Part shown: positions 1 to 11,027 of the stretch, one piece after another
Layout: the number at the start of each line of letters is the position of its first letter
How positions within the stretch are numbered: position 1 is the first letter of the stretch
Assembly: GCF_038396675.1 (NCBI RefSeq)
Contig: NC_088934.1
Location: forward strand, 51,137,001 to 51,201,000
Reading direction: 5' to 3'
DNA: 64,000 nt
From: Hydra vulgaris
Lineage: Eukaryota; Cnidaria; Hydrozoa; Anthoathecata; Hydridae
Notes under the pieces: model-generated
Database searches by the model: none
Told to the model about the DNA's origin: nothing
Seen by the model: only the letters and a program-made list of their open reading frames with translations
Position numbers and translations under genes: made by a program

Positions 1-1620
1 TATTAAATTTTAAATAGTTTATTATGTTCTTAACAAAATTTAAAACGTTTGAATTATAATAAGAATCAAAAAAAAAAAATTATAACACATTTTTCTCAAC
101 AAACTAAATTTTTCCTTGGACAAAACAAGGTGGACAAATCAAAACGATACTTTTTTTATAAGATTTCATTGTCTTTATTCAATTTACCGTTTTCTTTTGT
201 TTTCACTTTTATCATAACATTACTCTAAATGAATAAAATAGATTTTGGAACGTCTGACCGATTATTTTTTCAATTTAATTAAAAATAAACTTATCTCGTG
301 ATATATTACGCATATTGCAACTTAAAATGGCTTACGACAAATTAGGAAGTGTTTTACGTGAAAATATTATAAAAGATTTTAAAAACGTCAAGCTGAAATT
401 TATAGAAAACATAATATAGCTAAATCGACTGTAAGCAAAACTGTCAAATTATTTGGATTTCGTGACTGCTATAAAATAAACCATAGGGGCGGACGTCCGA
501 GAAAAACATCACAAAGACTAGATCGAATAATTGTTAAAAAGCTTAAAAAAAATCTATTTTTATCATCCACAAAAATAACCAAAAAACTTGAACTACAAAT
601 CTCTAATCGCACTGTGCGACGATGAGCTAACGAAGCAAAGTTGTTCTCGAATGCCTGACAAGAAACCACTATATTCTTTTAAAAATAGAAAGCTAAGACT
701 TGCGTTTGCCAACGCACACCAAAATTGGACTGTAGACCAGTGGAAAAACATACTTTTTAGTTATGAATCAAAGTAAAACCTTTTTGGAAGCGACGTCAAA
801 AAGCGAGTCTAAAGACAAAAGAACACCAGATTCAATACTAAATATACCAATAAGAGTATTAAGCATGGAACGTCTGCTATGGTTTGGGGATGTTTCTCAG
901 CACTAGGAACTGGTTCTATTCATAAAATTAATAGGATTAGGGACCGTTTTGTTTACAAAGATATAATGGAAGATGTAATGTTACCACATGCTGAATAGAA
1001 AATGCCCCTAAAATGGATTTTTTTTAACAGGACAATGATCCAAACATACGTCAAAAATTGTAAAACAATGGTTCAAGGACAAGAGCATCACCATAATGGA
1101 GTGGCCTGCACAAAGCCCTAACTTAAATCCCATAGAAAATTTCTAGGAAACATTTGACAATAAGATTGAGCATGCAAATGTGAAGACTAGTGAAGAGTTA
1201 TTTGAACAAATTGAGAAGGCCTGGCAAGAGATTGATATGAGAATTGTTGACTCGTTAATTGAGTCTATGCCTCAAAGAATGAAAGCAGTAATTAAAAGTA
1301 AAGGTAGTCATATCAAATATTAAATTAATTTTTGAAGTTTTTTGGAAAATAAAAACTTACTTTTTGAAATTTTTTGAATTTTCAATCGATTTTTTGAATG
1401 TCCACCTTGTTTTGTCCAAAGAAAAATGTAGTTTGTTAGGGAAAATGTTTTATAAAACTTTTTTGTGATTTTTAGTATGATTCAAAAGTTTTAAACTTTG
1501 TTAACAACATAATAAACTACATAAAAAATAATATGTTCAATTGTTTTACTAGTATTTTTTAGCTTTTGATCAACTTTTGTTCTAAATTTGAGTTTGTCCA
1601 CCATGTTTTGTCCGATACTG
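1..1620 (+). mobile_element. Tc1-like IR/DR transposon, copy A (left end outside window)
   Basis: The right end is the Tc1-type CTG terminus, followed directly by TA at 1621. Bases 1-150 and about 1385-1530 are inverted copies of each other. The right arm carries two direct copies of a site like GTCCACCnTGTTTTGTCC, near 1398-1416 and 1594-1613, about 195 bp apart. This is the IR/DR layout known from Sleeping-Beauty-like Tc1 elements. Only the inner site of the left arm is inside the window (about 119-137), so the outer left end lies upstream of base 1. Confidence 0.82.
326..1323 (+). pseudogene. Tc1 transposase, decayed (copy A)
   Basis: Read across frames, this stretch gives a Tc1 transposase from an N-terminal MAYDKLG to a C-terminal SMPQRMKAVIKSKG. 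It has paired-type helix-turn-helix DNA-binding regions, with RGGRPRKT near 486-510 and RTVRR near 613. The DDE core is recognisable but broken: the usual SDESK reads SYESK (first Asp changed to Tyr, near 765), the second motif QDNDP is shifted out of frame near 1029, and LNPIEN near 1123 is followed by a stop. I count at least six stops or frameshifts across what would be about 330 codons, so this is an old inactive copy. It lies between the inverted arms of copy A. Confidence 0.8.
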
Positions 1621-1671
1621 TATATATATATATATATATATATACATAATACCATATATATATACATAATA
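1621..1671. repeat. (TA)n tract at the right end of Tc1 copy A
   Basis: TA dinucleotides with a few substitutions begin exactly at the TA target site of the element. Confidence 0.85.
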
Positions 1672-2123
1672 TGTTGAAACAAAATTTAAGATTAATTAAA
1701 ATGAAAATGACTATCTTTTCAAAAATGAAAAAATGAAAATCAGAAACACCAGAAATGTTGCACTTCTCTTGGAATCGGTAAAAATAACGTGGCGTAACAT
1801 TGCAAATAAACACAACCGCAAGAAATACTACTGTTAAATCCCCTCAGGTGAACTTAAACAAATTAAAATTAAAACTGTTTTAAACATTGCTTACAAAAAT
1901 TAGAAGTAAAGATGTTAAAATACTGTAAATGTTATTACTCATATGTAACCTCAATACAAAGCAAAAGGAAAGATCTTCGAGTAATGTTAGCTTAAGAGAA
2001 CCATATCATATTTATAACTGAATAAGGATTATATAAAAATTCCTTTCACTCTCACTTTCACTTTTGAATTTCTAACTAAATTCATTAAATTTAAAACCAA
2101 ATAATAAAAAGAGTGAAGGTGAA
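1672..2123. other. AT-rich spacer, no feature seen
   Basis: Low-complexity sequence with no convincing ORF or known element. Confidence 0.5.
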
Positions 2124-2940
2124 GTGATTTACATAAAAAAAGATATTCCAGTACTAGAAATACATTTTGAACAATTGAATAACTCAACAATAGAACCCAT
2201 ATGGTGTGAAATCCAGATGCAGAAAATATCCGTATCTGTTGAAACTAAAGATCACCGAACTCAACAAACCAAGCATAGACAGGAAATCCACAGCAACCAC
2301 GACACAACAAATTATCGAAAAAAGAAAAAAAGCACAACTCTTCAAAAAATAGCTTCAAAGTCATCTAATCAAAAAATTTGTTTTTTTTTTTTTTTACTGA
2401 ATGTATTCAAAAATCAAAAGAAATAATAAAGTTAAAAAAAAATTCCCCACTTAAAAATCTATAATCGAAAAAATAGGCTTTTAACTACAAAACAGTTATG
2501 TAGAGAAACAAAAATTTTACAAAAATAAACTTCATCATTAATCTTGACATCAATCTAACAAGAGATGTAACAATGGCTAACTGGATTTTATGCTTCATTT
2601 GTTTCCCTTGACTTTGCTAAAGCGTTCAATAGATATAAACCTACTAATTGATAAAATAAAAAATTGCATTTTTGACAAAAAACTAAATGACTACTCAATT
2701 TCGTCTAAAGCATGCTACAAGTATCCATGCTTACAAGCAAAACCTCTACCAAATCTCAAGCTCAAATAACATTAAGAACGTTTTTAAACTCTAAAAATAG
2801 AAAGTCTAAAAGCCAGCAGAACTAGAACCGAACATCAATATTTAATAAATAAGTTTAAGATAAATCAAGTAAAGTGGTGTCATCCCTTCGCAAGTTTTAT
2901 CATCAACTTTAAATGGTCCATCATCAAGTATTTAAGAAAA
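2124..2940 (+). pseudogene. Decayed non-LTR retrotransposon (LINE) fragment
   Basis: A 100-codon ORF at 2124-2426 begins IYIKKDIPVLEI and continues TIEPIWCEI, which resembles the middle of LINE endonuclease domains (known pattern: IYIK..., IEQIWCEI). Further on, about 2595-2637 reads SLDFAKAFN, close to the reverse-transcriptase motif LDFAKAFD. Near 2875-2900 SGVIPSQVL resembles SGVPQGSVL. The spacing and order match endonuclease followed by RT, but stops and frameshifts are dense. The boundaries are guesses. Chance resemblance is possible for any one motif; the agreement of three in order is the argument. Confidence 0.55.
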
Positions 2941-5370
2941 ATGCGTTACTGCAAAAATTTCTTTAGCAACATAAAAATGTTATAATACACATGTTACCTT
3001 ACGGTTTAGTGGTTTCAAAACAGTTTATGATGTTTAAAATATATATGATAACTTAGCGTCATTTGATAAATATGATAACTAATAGCGTCAATCAAATAGT
3101 TAACTAATATAGTATGATTGCAAAAATCTCTGTGATAATTTTTATTAACTATGCTATTGAGAAATATTATTAATAATAAATCACACTCATGTTTGAACCT
3201 GTTTTATAATAGTATTTGTTTGTCTTTACAATCTTAGGAAACCTTTATCCACAAGGTAGAACCACGATATTGAATTGAATATGTAATTAATTTTGATTTA
3301 TATAACTGATTTTATAACATTAACGTTACATTTATCAAATCTAGTCTCTTTGTTAGTTTTTTGACTATAAAAAGTGACTCGCCATTTAACTAGATTTAGA
3401 TTCCTTCATAACTTTTACATATTTTTTAAAAATAAAACTCAAATGAATTTGAATTCATAAAGAGTATTTGATATTCAGCATTAATAAAGAAGCAATGTAT
3501 TTTTTTAGCAGTAGTTGATTTATTATAAACTTTTTTTTGAAATTTTATTTTTTAAGTGTTTGTCGCATATATGTTTTTGTCAAATATAAAGTAAAACCAT
3601 TCTAACTTTTAGAATGGTTATCACGATTTTTTTTTTTTTTTTTTTTGATTTTTCCATCGGCAAACATATGGTACATTGTTATAGATGCATAATGTATATA
3701 TAAATAAAAACAATTTTGTGGTGTATTACTTAAAAGACAATACAAATATCAGACTGCTCTGAAGTAATTCCTTCACTTTATCATTTTGTATTTAATACAA
3801 TAAGGTAATTTGTTTTAATACCATGCCTAATACTTTTATTGCAAAAACTTTCAATGTTACACGTACATGCCAAAACATTTGTCTATATTAAAACTTATTA
3901 AAGGCTAATTAGTCAGAATGATTTTTTTATAAATCAGAATTAATAAATCCCAGCTTTTTGTTCGATTAATAGATTTAATCAAAAACAAAGATATGATAAA
4001 AAAAGTCATTCTTATTATTTAATAACAAAAAGCTTTTAAAAATGTGAAATAATTGTTAAAACTTGTCTTAAAGTCTAAAGTATCTGCAAGTTGTTTGTAC
4101 TATTAGGTGTCATTATTTGTCGCTGTTGACGGTAATAACAGTGTTGTGAGTGTTGATATCAATTGATTTTTTGGCTAACGTTTATTCCATGCACCTTCCA
4201 TAATGGTAAAGAACGAGTCTAGCGCAAGCAAATATTTCTGCAAACTTGGGGGTTTTTAAAATAGACGTTCGACCTTTTTTTTTTTTTTTTTTGTTTGTAC
4301 AAGAAACGCACTTTTTGTCTTCGGTGTTTAATTTTAAATTTAGAGCATTTTTGAACCAGAAAATGTCCTTTATTAATTTTTTTGTGAAGAAATGCTTGAC
4401 AGAAAGTCACTGTTTAAAGCTGTTTTGTTAATTTAAAGCATAATTACAGAGTTCATTGCAATGTTTTTCTAAAGACACACGTTCTAAAGAGAACGTGTGT
4501 CAAGATTTTTCTTTTAATAATTTCTAACAGTGCGTGAAAAAAAAAGTGTGTGATCGTTAATTTCTGTTACGTTGTATTTCTGTTAAATTGTACTTTCTGT
4601 TCCGTTACAACTTTTTATGACAAACAACTAATACTTTTTGAGTTTAACTACAAAATACTTTGTAATAACATAAATTACCTGTTGCAAAAAGAAATAGTGA
4701 AAAGTTAAGCTCTTTTATTACATAAAAATAATTACTTCTTAAGTTTTATTATGCTACTGATTTTTTAACCAGTTGGCAAACTTATTTTTATCTTATATTG
4801 ATATTTTATTTCATCAAATGTCAAGTATGAAGTAAAATAAGTCTACACAACTGAGGTCTGTCAATATTTGTTATCATAATCAATAAAATTTTGAACTGAA
4901 CGAGACAAAATGTCATTCACCAGTTGTTTTTTGGATACTCTTTGTTTGAGATGTTTTAAGATATAAACCTTTTTACAAAGTATATCTTATGTCAAAAGCA
5001 CAATTGTTTAAACGGTTTAAAATGTTACGGAGCTTTTCAAATGGCCATTTATAATATACAATATCTCCGTAAATATATCAGAATCCTATAATTTAACTAC
5101 CAATTCTTTAGACTCTTAAATATTAGCAAACATATTTTTTAATTATATATTAATTTTGTTGCTTTTATGATAATCACTTACAACATTTTTTTTTAGTTAT
5201 GATAAGACCGGAGCAGGTAAAAGACAAAAATTTTTATCTAAATATGTTGAAATTCCTTTCACAAGAAACGACGTATGTATACATTGTTTCTTGCAAAACA
5301 AACACATAAACTTACTTCCTTCACTTTGGTTAGGACAAAAGTCTTTGATGTCCAAATGTTTCTACAAAAA
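2941..5370. other. AT-rich intergenic DNA, no gene seen
   Basis: Homopolymer runs and AT-rich sequence only. Open frames at 4219-4431 are driven by a poly-T run and are not convincing. Confidence 0.5.
4474..4501. repeat. Perfect 12-bp inverted repeat (hairpin)
   Basis: GACACACGTTCT, then AAAG, then its exact reverse complement. There is no T-run or gene context to support a terminator, so the role is unknown. Confidence 0.7.
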
Positions 5371-5445
5371 TTGAGGTCTGTAAAGATGAGGTCTTTAAAA
5401 ATGAGATCTCTAAAATTGAGGTCTGTAAAATTGTGATCTGTTTAA
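5371..5445. repeat. Short degenerate tandem repeat (GAGGTCTnTAAAAnT)
   Basis: About five imperfect units of roughly 16-17 bp built on GAGGTCTGTAAAAT. Confidence 0.6.
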
Positions 5446-5814
5446 AACAAATAGTAACTCAATTACAGCTATAACAGAATTAAATCATTCAAATTATCAA
5501 AGTTTAACATATTTTTTTGCTACTAAACTTGCATGATCTTTTGACACTGTATATGCAAGGTTTTTGTATTGCAAAAAATTAGCTTTGAAGCTTTAAAAAA
5601 GTTAAAATGAATTAAAAAATTTAGAGCATCAATAAAAAAACACTCTCAATTATGAAACAAATACTTTAATGAGAAAGTGAAATAAAATGAACTTACTAAA
5701 ATGACAATATTCATAGCTACATTCTTGAAAAAAATATTATTGGCACATTATTAACTTGTCCTGAAGAAGTAAAATGAATACATACTGTTTATGCGAAATC
5801 TAAAAAGTTTGTCA

Positions 5815-6297
5815 AGAAAATATGAAAAGTTTTTTAAGAAAATATGAAACGTTTTTTAAGAAAATATAAAAAGTTTTTTTTTTAAAAAAAAAAAAAATGT
5901 TTTTAAGAAAAAATAAAACGTTTTTTAAGAAAATATAAAACAAATTTTAAGAAAGTATAAATCAATTTTTCAAAAAATATAAAACATTTTTTAAGAGAAT
6001 GTGAAACCATTTTTTAAAAAAGTGTAAAACATTTTTTAAAAAAGTGTAAAACATTTTTTAAAAAAGTGTAAAACATTTTTTAAAAAAGTGTAAAACATTT
6101 TTTAAAAAAGTGTAAAACATTTTTTAAAAAAGTGTAAAACATCTTTTAAAAAAGTGTAAAACATTTTTTAATAAAATGTAAAACAAAATTTAGGAAAATA
6201 TAAAACTTTTTTAAAAAAAATATAAAACATTTTTCTTAAAAAATATAAAATATTTTTTTAAGAAAATATAAAACATTTTTTTAAAAAAATAAAAAAC
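5815..6297. repeat. 22-bp AT-rich minisatellite
   Basis: Units contain AAAACATTTTTTAAAAAAGT with variations. Between about 6022 and 6165 the units are nearly identical at 22 bp, while both flanks are diverged. This is the usual pattern of local homogenisation in the centre of an array. Confidence 0.85.
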
Positions 6298-6351
6298 AAT
6301 TGATTAGTTAATTAAATGTTTTATATATTTTTTTATTTTTATTTTGCTATT

Positions 6352-6412
6352 TAGGTGCCCCAAGAAGACACAACGGTCTTTTCACAGAGCAACGCGAAAG
6401 TGCATTTGACTA
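6352..6412 (-). mobile_element. SINE, 3' part (split by the pogo element)
   Basis: The reverse complement of this segment matches the second half of the SINE at 10549-10760, including GTGCACTTTCGCG-like sequence and the closing CTTGGGGCACCTAAAT. The rest of the SINE is at 9331-9433, on the far side of the pogo insertion. The A-rich tail would lie at 6300-6351, seen as T-rich on this strand. Confidence 0.8.
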
Positions 6413-6598
6413 GTAGGGGAGATGGGGGCGCATTGATCGCCGTAGCAGTGTTTTGAAAATAGAACCTGAAAGAGATGTAAAAACTTTATAACTACGAAAC
6501 ACATGTAGAACTATCTGGCTTTTGGAATATATAAATATTTTGATTTAAAAAAATGATAAACATGAATAATTTTAACTTTTAAACAACCCTCTCAAAAG

Positions 6599-6655
6599 AT
6601 CAATGTACCCCAAACTATGGGGTACTATGATCTCCGACTTGGGGCACATTGATCT
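6599..6655. repeat. Left subterminal GATC/GGGGCAC motif cluster of the pogo element
   Basis: GATCAATGTACCCC, ATGGGGTACTATGATC and TTGGGGCACATTGATC occur close together in both orientations. They match the theme of the terminal repeat and of the cluster at 8880-8965, so they are likely transposase binding sites (inference). Confidence 0.6.
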
Positions 6656-7154
6656 TATATGCGTAATATTATCTAAACGTTTAACACTTCTATAGCTAAA
6701 TCTTGTAAATAATTTAGTCAAAGGGTAATATTGTATAACATATAATACATCTAAATTTTTTAATTATTTTTTAAATATAGCAGTTAAACCCACTAGTCTA
6801 ATTTTTAATTAAAAAATGTATAAATCACAGCAGCTATAAGCTACCCGCTTTATATACGTTTAAAACTTTACAACAACTTGAAATTTATAAGAACTGAAAT
6901 ATAAAGACTGAAATAAGAATACAACTTTTAAGTTTACAAAACTTGTTAAAAGTACAATATTTTGATTAAGAAAATTTCATCATTTGTGAAAGTCAAGTTG
7001 TGAAGCAGCTTTTGGTTTACATTGTTTTTTATTCCTAAGCAAGTAATTCTTAGTTTCTTTCTTATCTTTTGTGGAGACTTTTGTTGATTTTTGGTTTGCT
7101 ACAAAATTTTCTTTTCTTTTGACAAACGAATTTCATTTCTGACAGGAGTATCAG

Positions 7155-8606
7155 TCAAGTTTTTAACTGCCTACTTTTAACATTTTTTTTTCTGGCAGAT
7201 GCTTTTGGGTAAGGTTTTAAAACCTCAGGTGAGATTATAGAAGCAACACTTGTTGACACTTTGTTTAAAATACTTGTTTCAATATTTACTATAGTTATTT
7301 CAGAATCTATGTGATTAACATGTGCTGGTATCATTTCAGATTCCATGTTGTTGACAGGAGTGATAGTAACTGTATCTGTAGCAGCTCTATCTGTAACTGA
7401 TGATGGTAAATATTCGTCATCTTTGAAAATTTCAGAATTGAATGGCTCAATGCCAGCTACTCTAAATCCTGTCTGTATATTAGATGGTGAGAAAGCTTTT
7501 GTATACGGTTTTCGAACTATTGAAACAATATCATAAATGGTCATTGGTCTTGGGTTTGAAACCATCCAATTATCACATTCAGAATTGTAAAACCTTTTCA
7601 ATGGTCCAAAAACAGTTCTATGTAATGGCTGCAATTTATGGCTGCAATGGGGAGGAAAACTTATCATTGTAATTCCGTGTTGAATTGCAAGCTCCAAGCC
7701 TTTAACAGAAATATGACTTTCATGACTGTCGAGAAGTAACAAAACTGGAGATTCCTGAGAACAGTTTGAATATTTAACAAAATGTTTAATCCATTCTATG
7801 AAAATTTCTGAGTTCATCAAACCAGAAGGATTTGCAAATCCCACACATCCAGGAGGTCCTTCCTTAATCATGTAATCATGAAACTTTACCCTAGGAAAAA
7901 TAAATAATGGAGGAATGGAATTTCCAATAGCATTAGAGGCACAACATGCAGTTACCAATGTTCCTCGTTCTGCAGATGTGATTCTTCCAACTTGTTTGCT
8001 TCCTCTACTAGCTAAAACCTTTACCGGCTTTTGAACGGTTGTTAAACCAGTTTCATCAACATTATATATACAGTTAGGATTATATTTATATCGATTTCTT
8101 ACCGTTATAAGATTTTGAAAAAACTCTCTTACAGTGTGTTTGTTAAAAGCTGTTGATCGAGCAAAGCTCGTTGCTTCAGGTGTTCGTAGAGACAACTCTG
8201 GTTGTCTTTTCATAAAACCTTGCAACCAATCAATGCCTGCAATTTTATTTTTGATCCATGATGATGGGCATATCTTATTGTTTTTTAAAGCAAATTCATA
8301 TGCCAATAATCGCGTTGACCTAGTTGAAAGGCCATAGTTCATTTTTGATGCAATTAGTAAATAACTTGATAAACTTTTTTCATCTTCTGCTGTAAAAACT
8401 TGTCTATTGTTGTAGTTAGGCTTGAAAACTTCATTTGGATTAAGCCTCTTTTTACGACAATATCTTTTTAAAGTCATTCTATCTATGTTAAACTGACGTG
8501 CTACAACATTCAGTTGTGTTCCTTCTAAAACTTTATTAACAGCTACTTTCATTGTTTCACTTGGTATAGCAACTTTATTTGTTTTTTTAATTCTGTTTCT
8601 AACCAT
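7155..8606 (-). CDS. pogo/Tigger-like transposase, uninterrupted but with altered catalytic triad
   Basis: An uninterrupted frame of about 483 codons, taking the Met at MVRNRIKKTNK as the start. A polypyrimidine tract and CAG at about 8616 lie just upstream, so the 12 extra codons to 8642 are probably intron or leader. Domains: N-terminal helix-turn-helix of CENP-B/pogo type (about residues 10-55, ARQFNIDRMTLKRYC), a second DNA-binding region (about 60-130), then a DDE core. The first Asp is in CIYNVDETG and the second in LLLLDSHESH. The third position, normally LQPLD, reads LQPLH (codon 7620-7622), a G-to-C change relative to an Asp codon. The C-terminal tail is basic, as in the family. With the frame open but the third acid lost, this copy may be catalytically dead or rely on another residue. 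Confidence 0.88.
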   Translation of the reverse strand: MVRNRIKKTNKVAIPSETMKVAVNKVLEGTQLNVVARQFNIDRMTLKRYCRKKRLNPNEVFKPNYNNRQVFTAEDEKSLSSYLLIASKMNYGLSTRSTRLLAYEFALKNNKICPSSWIKNKIAGIDWLQGFMKRQPELSLRTPEATSFARSTAFNKHTVREFFQNLITVRNRYKYNPNCIYNVDETGLTTVQKPVKVLASRGSKQVGRITSAERGTLVTACCASNAIGNSIPPLFIFPRVKFHDYMIKEGPPGCVGFANPSGLMNSEIFIEWIKHFVKYSNCSQESPVLLLLDSHESHISVKGLELAIQHGITMISFPPHCSHKLQPLHRTVFGPLKRFYNSECDNWMVSNPRPMTIYDIVSIVRKPYTKAFSPSNIQTGFRVAGIEPFNSEIFKDDEYLPSSVTDRAATDTVTITPVNNMESEMIPAHVNHIDSEITIVNIETSILNKVSTSVASIISPEVLKPYPKASARKKNVKSRQLKT

Positions 8607-8879
8607 TTTAAGATCTGTAAAAAAATATATCAATAAAAACATATGTTTTTAATAAATGCTTATATTTAACATAATAATATTATGTTAAACATTTTTTAAT
8701 TATTATGTTAAATATTATTCTTTTGATATTATAAAATAATAGTATTATTATTACTAGCTTATAACATAAGTAGATTTAAAAAATGAAATGCTAAAAGCTA
8801 TTGTTTGTTTATATATAGTTTTTTTTTTTTAATTATAAATACAATTCCATTCGTTTAACTGTATTGCTTATAAACAAAA

Positions 8880-8965
8880 ACATGGGGCACTTCGTCTTCT
8901 ATGGGGCACTTTGATCCTCCGATCAATGGGCCCCGCATAGTCAAAGATCAATGTACCCCAATAGG
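8880..8965. repeat. Right subterminal GATC/GGGGCAC motif cluster of the pogo element
   Basis: ATGGGGCACTTTGATC, GATCAATGGGCCCC and GATCAATGTACCCC are packed within 90 bp, mirroring 6599-6655 at the other end. Confidence 0.6.
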
Positions 8966-9330
8966 TATAGGTAACATATTGATAGCAATATCTACTGTAT
9001 AAATTGCAGCCAAATAAAAATTATATATTATATTATACACCTAACACTTACAAATTTAAAATAAAATTGTTGTTAACCCATACAGACATCTAAATAAAAA
9101 TATATTTGAATTATAGTACGATTTAAAAAAATCACTTTTTATGACGAAAAACAATATTTTCTTTATTTTTTTTGACGCTGATAACCTTATGAAAAAATAT
9201 TACGAATAATCAATTAGGGAAGCATAATGGTTAATTAAATTGCAACCTCACTTCTAGTAAGGCAAAAATGAACGAGTAAAAGCCAAAAGATCATACTGTC
9301 CCGGCGATCAATGCGCCCCCATCTCCCCTA

Positions 9331-9433
9331 AGTTTACACCTTTTTTCTAACCGTGACGCGAATATGTAACGTGACGAACCTCGATCTCCTGCTCCTAATT
9401 CAAGTACTCTAACTATTGCGCCACAGCCGCACT
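9331..9433 (-). mobile_element. SINE, 5' (tRNA-like) part, split by the pogo element
   Basis: On the minus strand this reads as a tRNA-like head. GCGGCTGTGGCGCAATAGTT resembles an RNA polymerase III A box, and GAGGTTCGTC resembles a B box. It continues into the same middle sequence as the SINE at 10549-10760 (CGTCACGGTTAG). It joins to 6352-6412 once the pogo element and one TA are removed. Confidence 0.75.
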
Positions 9434-9568
9434 AGTATTTTATATCTAAATATAAAACATTTTATAACGTAATTACTCCACAAAACTTTGGGTTTCATGA
9501 GGTTTATTCATAACAAAGCACAGTTGGCCAGAATTCACATTTACTGGACAAAATTCAAAGCTAATTTA

Positions 9569-9833
9569 ACATTAAGGCTATATTGACTAAAATTAGGATT
9601 ATAGTCAATATAGCCCTAATGTCAAATTTCCAAAATTTGGTATCCATAGCAACAAATTAGATTTGTTGCTATGGATACCAATTTTTGGAAAGCAAAAATA
9701 TATTCATTGTATTTGAAGCTATTTTTACGAGTGAGTTTAACATGTTTTACATAAGTGCCAATATGAGGTCGCGCCGTGTAAAAAAATGAATAAACTTTTT
9801 ATATAGTTGCTATGGATACCTATTTTTGCTTAG
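9569..9833. repeat. Two adjacent foldbacks and a third partial arm
   Basis: Arms at 9569-9589 and 9603-9623 pair around GGCTATATTGACT. A second pair at about 9629-9656 and 9661-9689 has arms containing TTGTTGCTATGGATACCA. A third copy of TTGCTATGGATACC lies at 9806-9820. This looks like a degraded foldback or MITE cluster; no coding sequence was seen from 9434 to 10250. Confidence 0.7.
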
Positions 9834-10250
9834 CAACAACTAACTTTTATTAGTTGGATTTGTTTATTAGTTACAATTTATTTGTGCCACGTACACTATT
9901 TAGTACCTGTTTTATTATGAGATCTTCGCTCGTTAATAGCAAAACTTATTTAAGTTTAGTATGATTAACTGGTGTATTGACACGTGCTAATACACATAGC
10001 TAGATAAACTTTGATAGTTTATCTGATACCTAATAGTAAAGGTTAGTAGCAAAAAAAATAGAACTAATTATTACACTTACGTTGAATTGTTTTTCAAAAG
10101 TTTGAACAAAAAAAACATTCTTAAATTAAATAATATATTTAAAAACAAAAGTCAATAAAGATAATTTAAAACGCCAATAGCGTAAGAAAGTTGATAAAAA
10201 AAAAATGCAAAATAGTGTTTTGAAACACATGCCAAATTAACGTGTAAATA

Positions 10251-10360
10251 CCCAGTAAACACACACGACGTCTTAAAGACGTCTAAAAAACGTCATTTAG
10301 ACGTCTAGACGTCTAAAAGACGTTTTTTAGACGTCTTTAAGACGTCGTGTGTTTATAGGG
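10251..10360. mobile_element. Palindromic MITE with CCCAGT terminus and ACGTCT core
   Basis: A near-perfect palindrome (arms about 10256-10294 and 10319-10356) made of repeated GACGTCT units. It starts CCCAGTAAACAC, ends GTGTTTATAGGG, and is flanked by TA on both sides (10249-10250 and 10361-10362). Same architecture as 20156-20263. Confidence 0.75.
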
Positions 10361-10548
10361 TAGCCGCATAAAGTAACACTTAAACTAATATTTATTGTTT
10401 TTTTAACTAGATACTTCCTTGAACGAACATGTCCTCACCATTATGACAAATTTTCACCGTGCAATGCCGAAATGGATTTTTGGTATTTTGACACACTCTT
10501 TCCCACTGTGCGGCGGCCAGAGGACAGTTTAATTTAACTAGTACTTCG

Positions 10549-10760
10549 TGCGGCCGTTGCGCAGTGGTTAGAGCGCTTGCTATAGAAGCAAGAGATCTAG
10601 GTTTGAAATGAGCTTTGGACATATTTTTGCGTCACGGTAAGGAAGGAGGCGTGAACTTCCTGGATAAATGCACTTCCGCGGTGCTCTGTGACAAGACCGT
10701 TAGGTCTTCTTGGGGCACCTAAATAACAAAAAAAAAAAAAGGAAAAAAAGAAAAATTGTG
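10549..10760 (+). mobile_element. tRNA-derived SINE, full-length
   Basis: The head GCGGCCGTTGCGCAGTGGTT has an A-box-like element, and AGGTTTGAAATG about 55 bp later resembles a B box. A non-tRNA body follows, ending TTGGGGCACCTAAATAAC, then an A-rich tail at 10728-10760. A second, interrupted copy exists at 6352-6412 plus 9331-9433 on the opposite strand. Confidence 0.82.
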
Positions 10761-10789
10761 TAGCTTCCTTCTTCAGATTTCTTTGATAC

Positions 10790-11026
10790 CATGATAGAAG
10801 CATTTGGATAAGAATTGACAAAGTTATTACAATTTAAGTAAAGAAAAACTTGAACCATTTTCTTCAATACCAAAAACTTGTTACTTTAAGTCTCAACTTT
10901 TTATTGAATTCTTTGAAGTTGATCATTTTTTCAATTTTAAGATACTGTAGTAATGCTCTTTTCAACGATATATAACAATCTATTTTTTGAACTATTCAAA
11001 AATTTCATGTCACATACCAAACTAAG
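10790..11026. repeat. Diverged dispersed repeat (partner at 58200-58440)
   Basis: Shares GATAAGAATTGAnAAAGTTA and, in the same order, CAATTTAA, TTTTTCAnTTTnAAG, TACTGTAnTAAT and GATATATAACA with 58200-58440. No coding potential seen; an old non-coding interspersed repeat. Confidence 0.6.
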
Positions 11027-11027
11027 A

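Larger units (their letters stand above)
6416..9328 (-). mobile_element. pogo/Tigger-like DNA transposon, complete
   Basis: Terminal inverted repeats of about 27 bp start GGGGAGATGGGGGCGCATTG on the left and occur inverted at the right end (about 9302-9328). TA flanks both sides (6414-6415 and 9329-9330), the target duplication expected for pogo-type elements. The termini enclose one transposase gene on the minus strand. Cut points within the G-run are uncertain by one or two bases. The element sits inside a SINE whose two halves rejoin at this point. Confidence 0.85.

Noticed and set aside
4219..4431. Two overlapping open frames around a poly-T run
   Set aside because: Phe/Lys-rich homopolymer artefacts without domains.
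6022..6165. CRISPR-like regular repeat
   Set aside because: Units are contiguous with no unique spacers; this is a minisatellite in a eukaryotic genome.
9360..9433. Candidate tRNA gene on the minus strand
   Set aside because: A-box and B-box-like sequence is present, but it continues into the SINE body and the acceptor stem does not close.
10560..10625. Candidate tRNA gene on the plus strand
   Set aside because: Same reason: it is the head of the SINE at 10549-10760.
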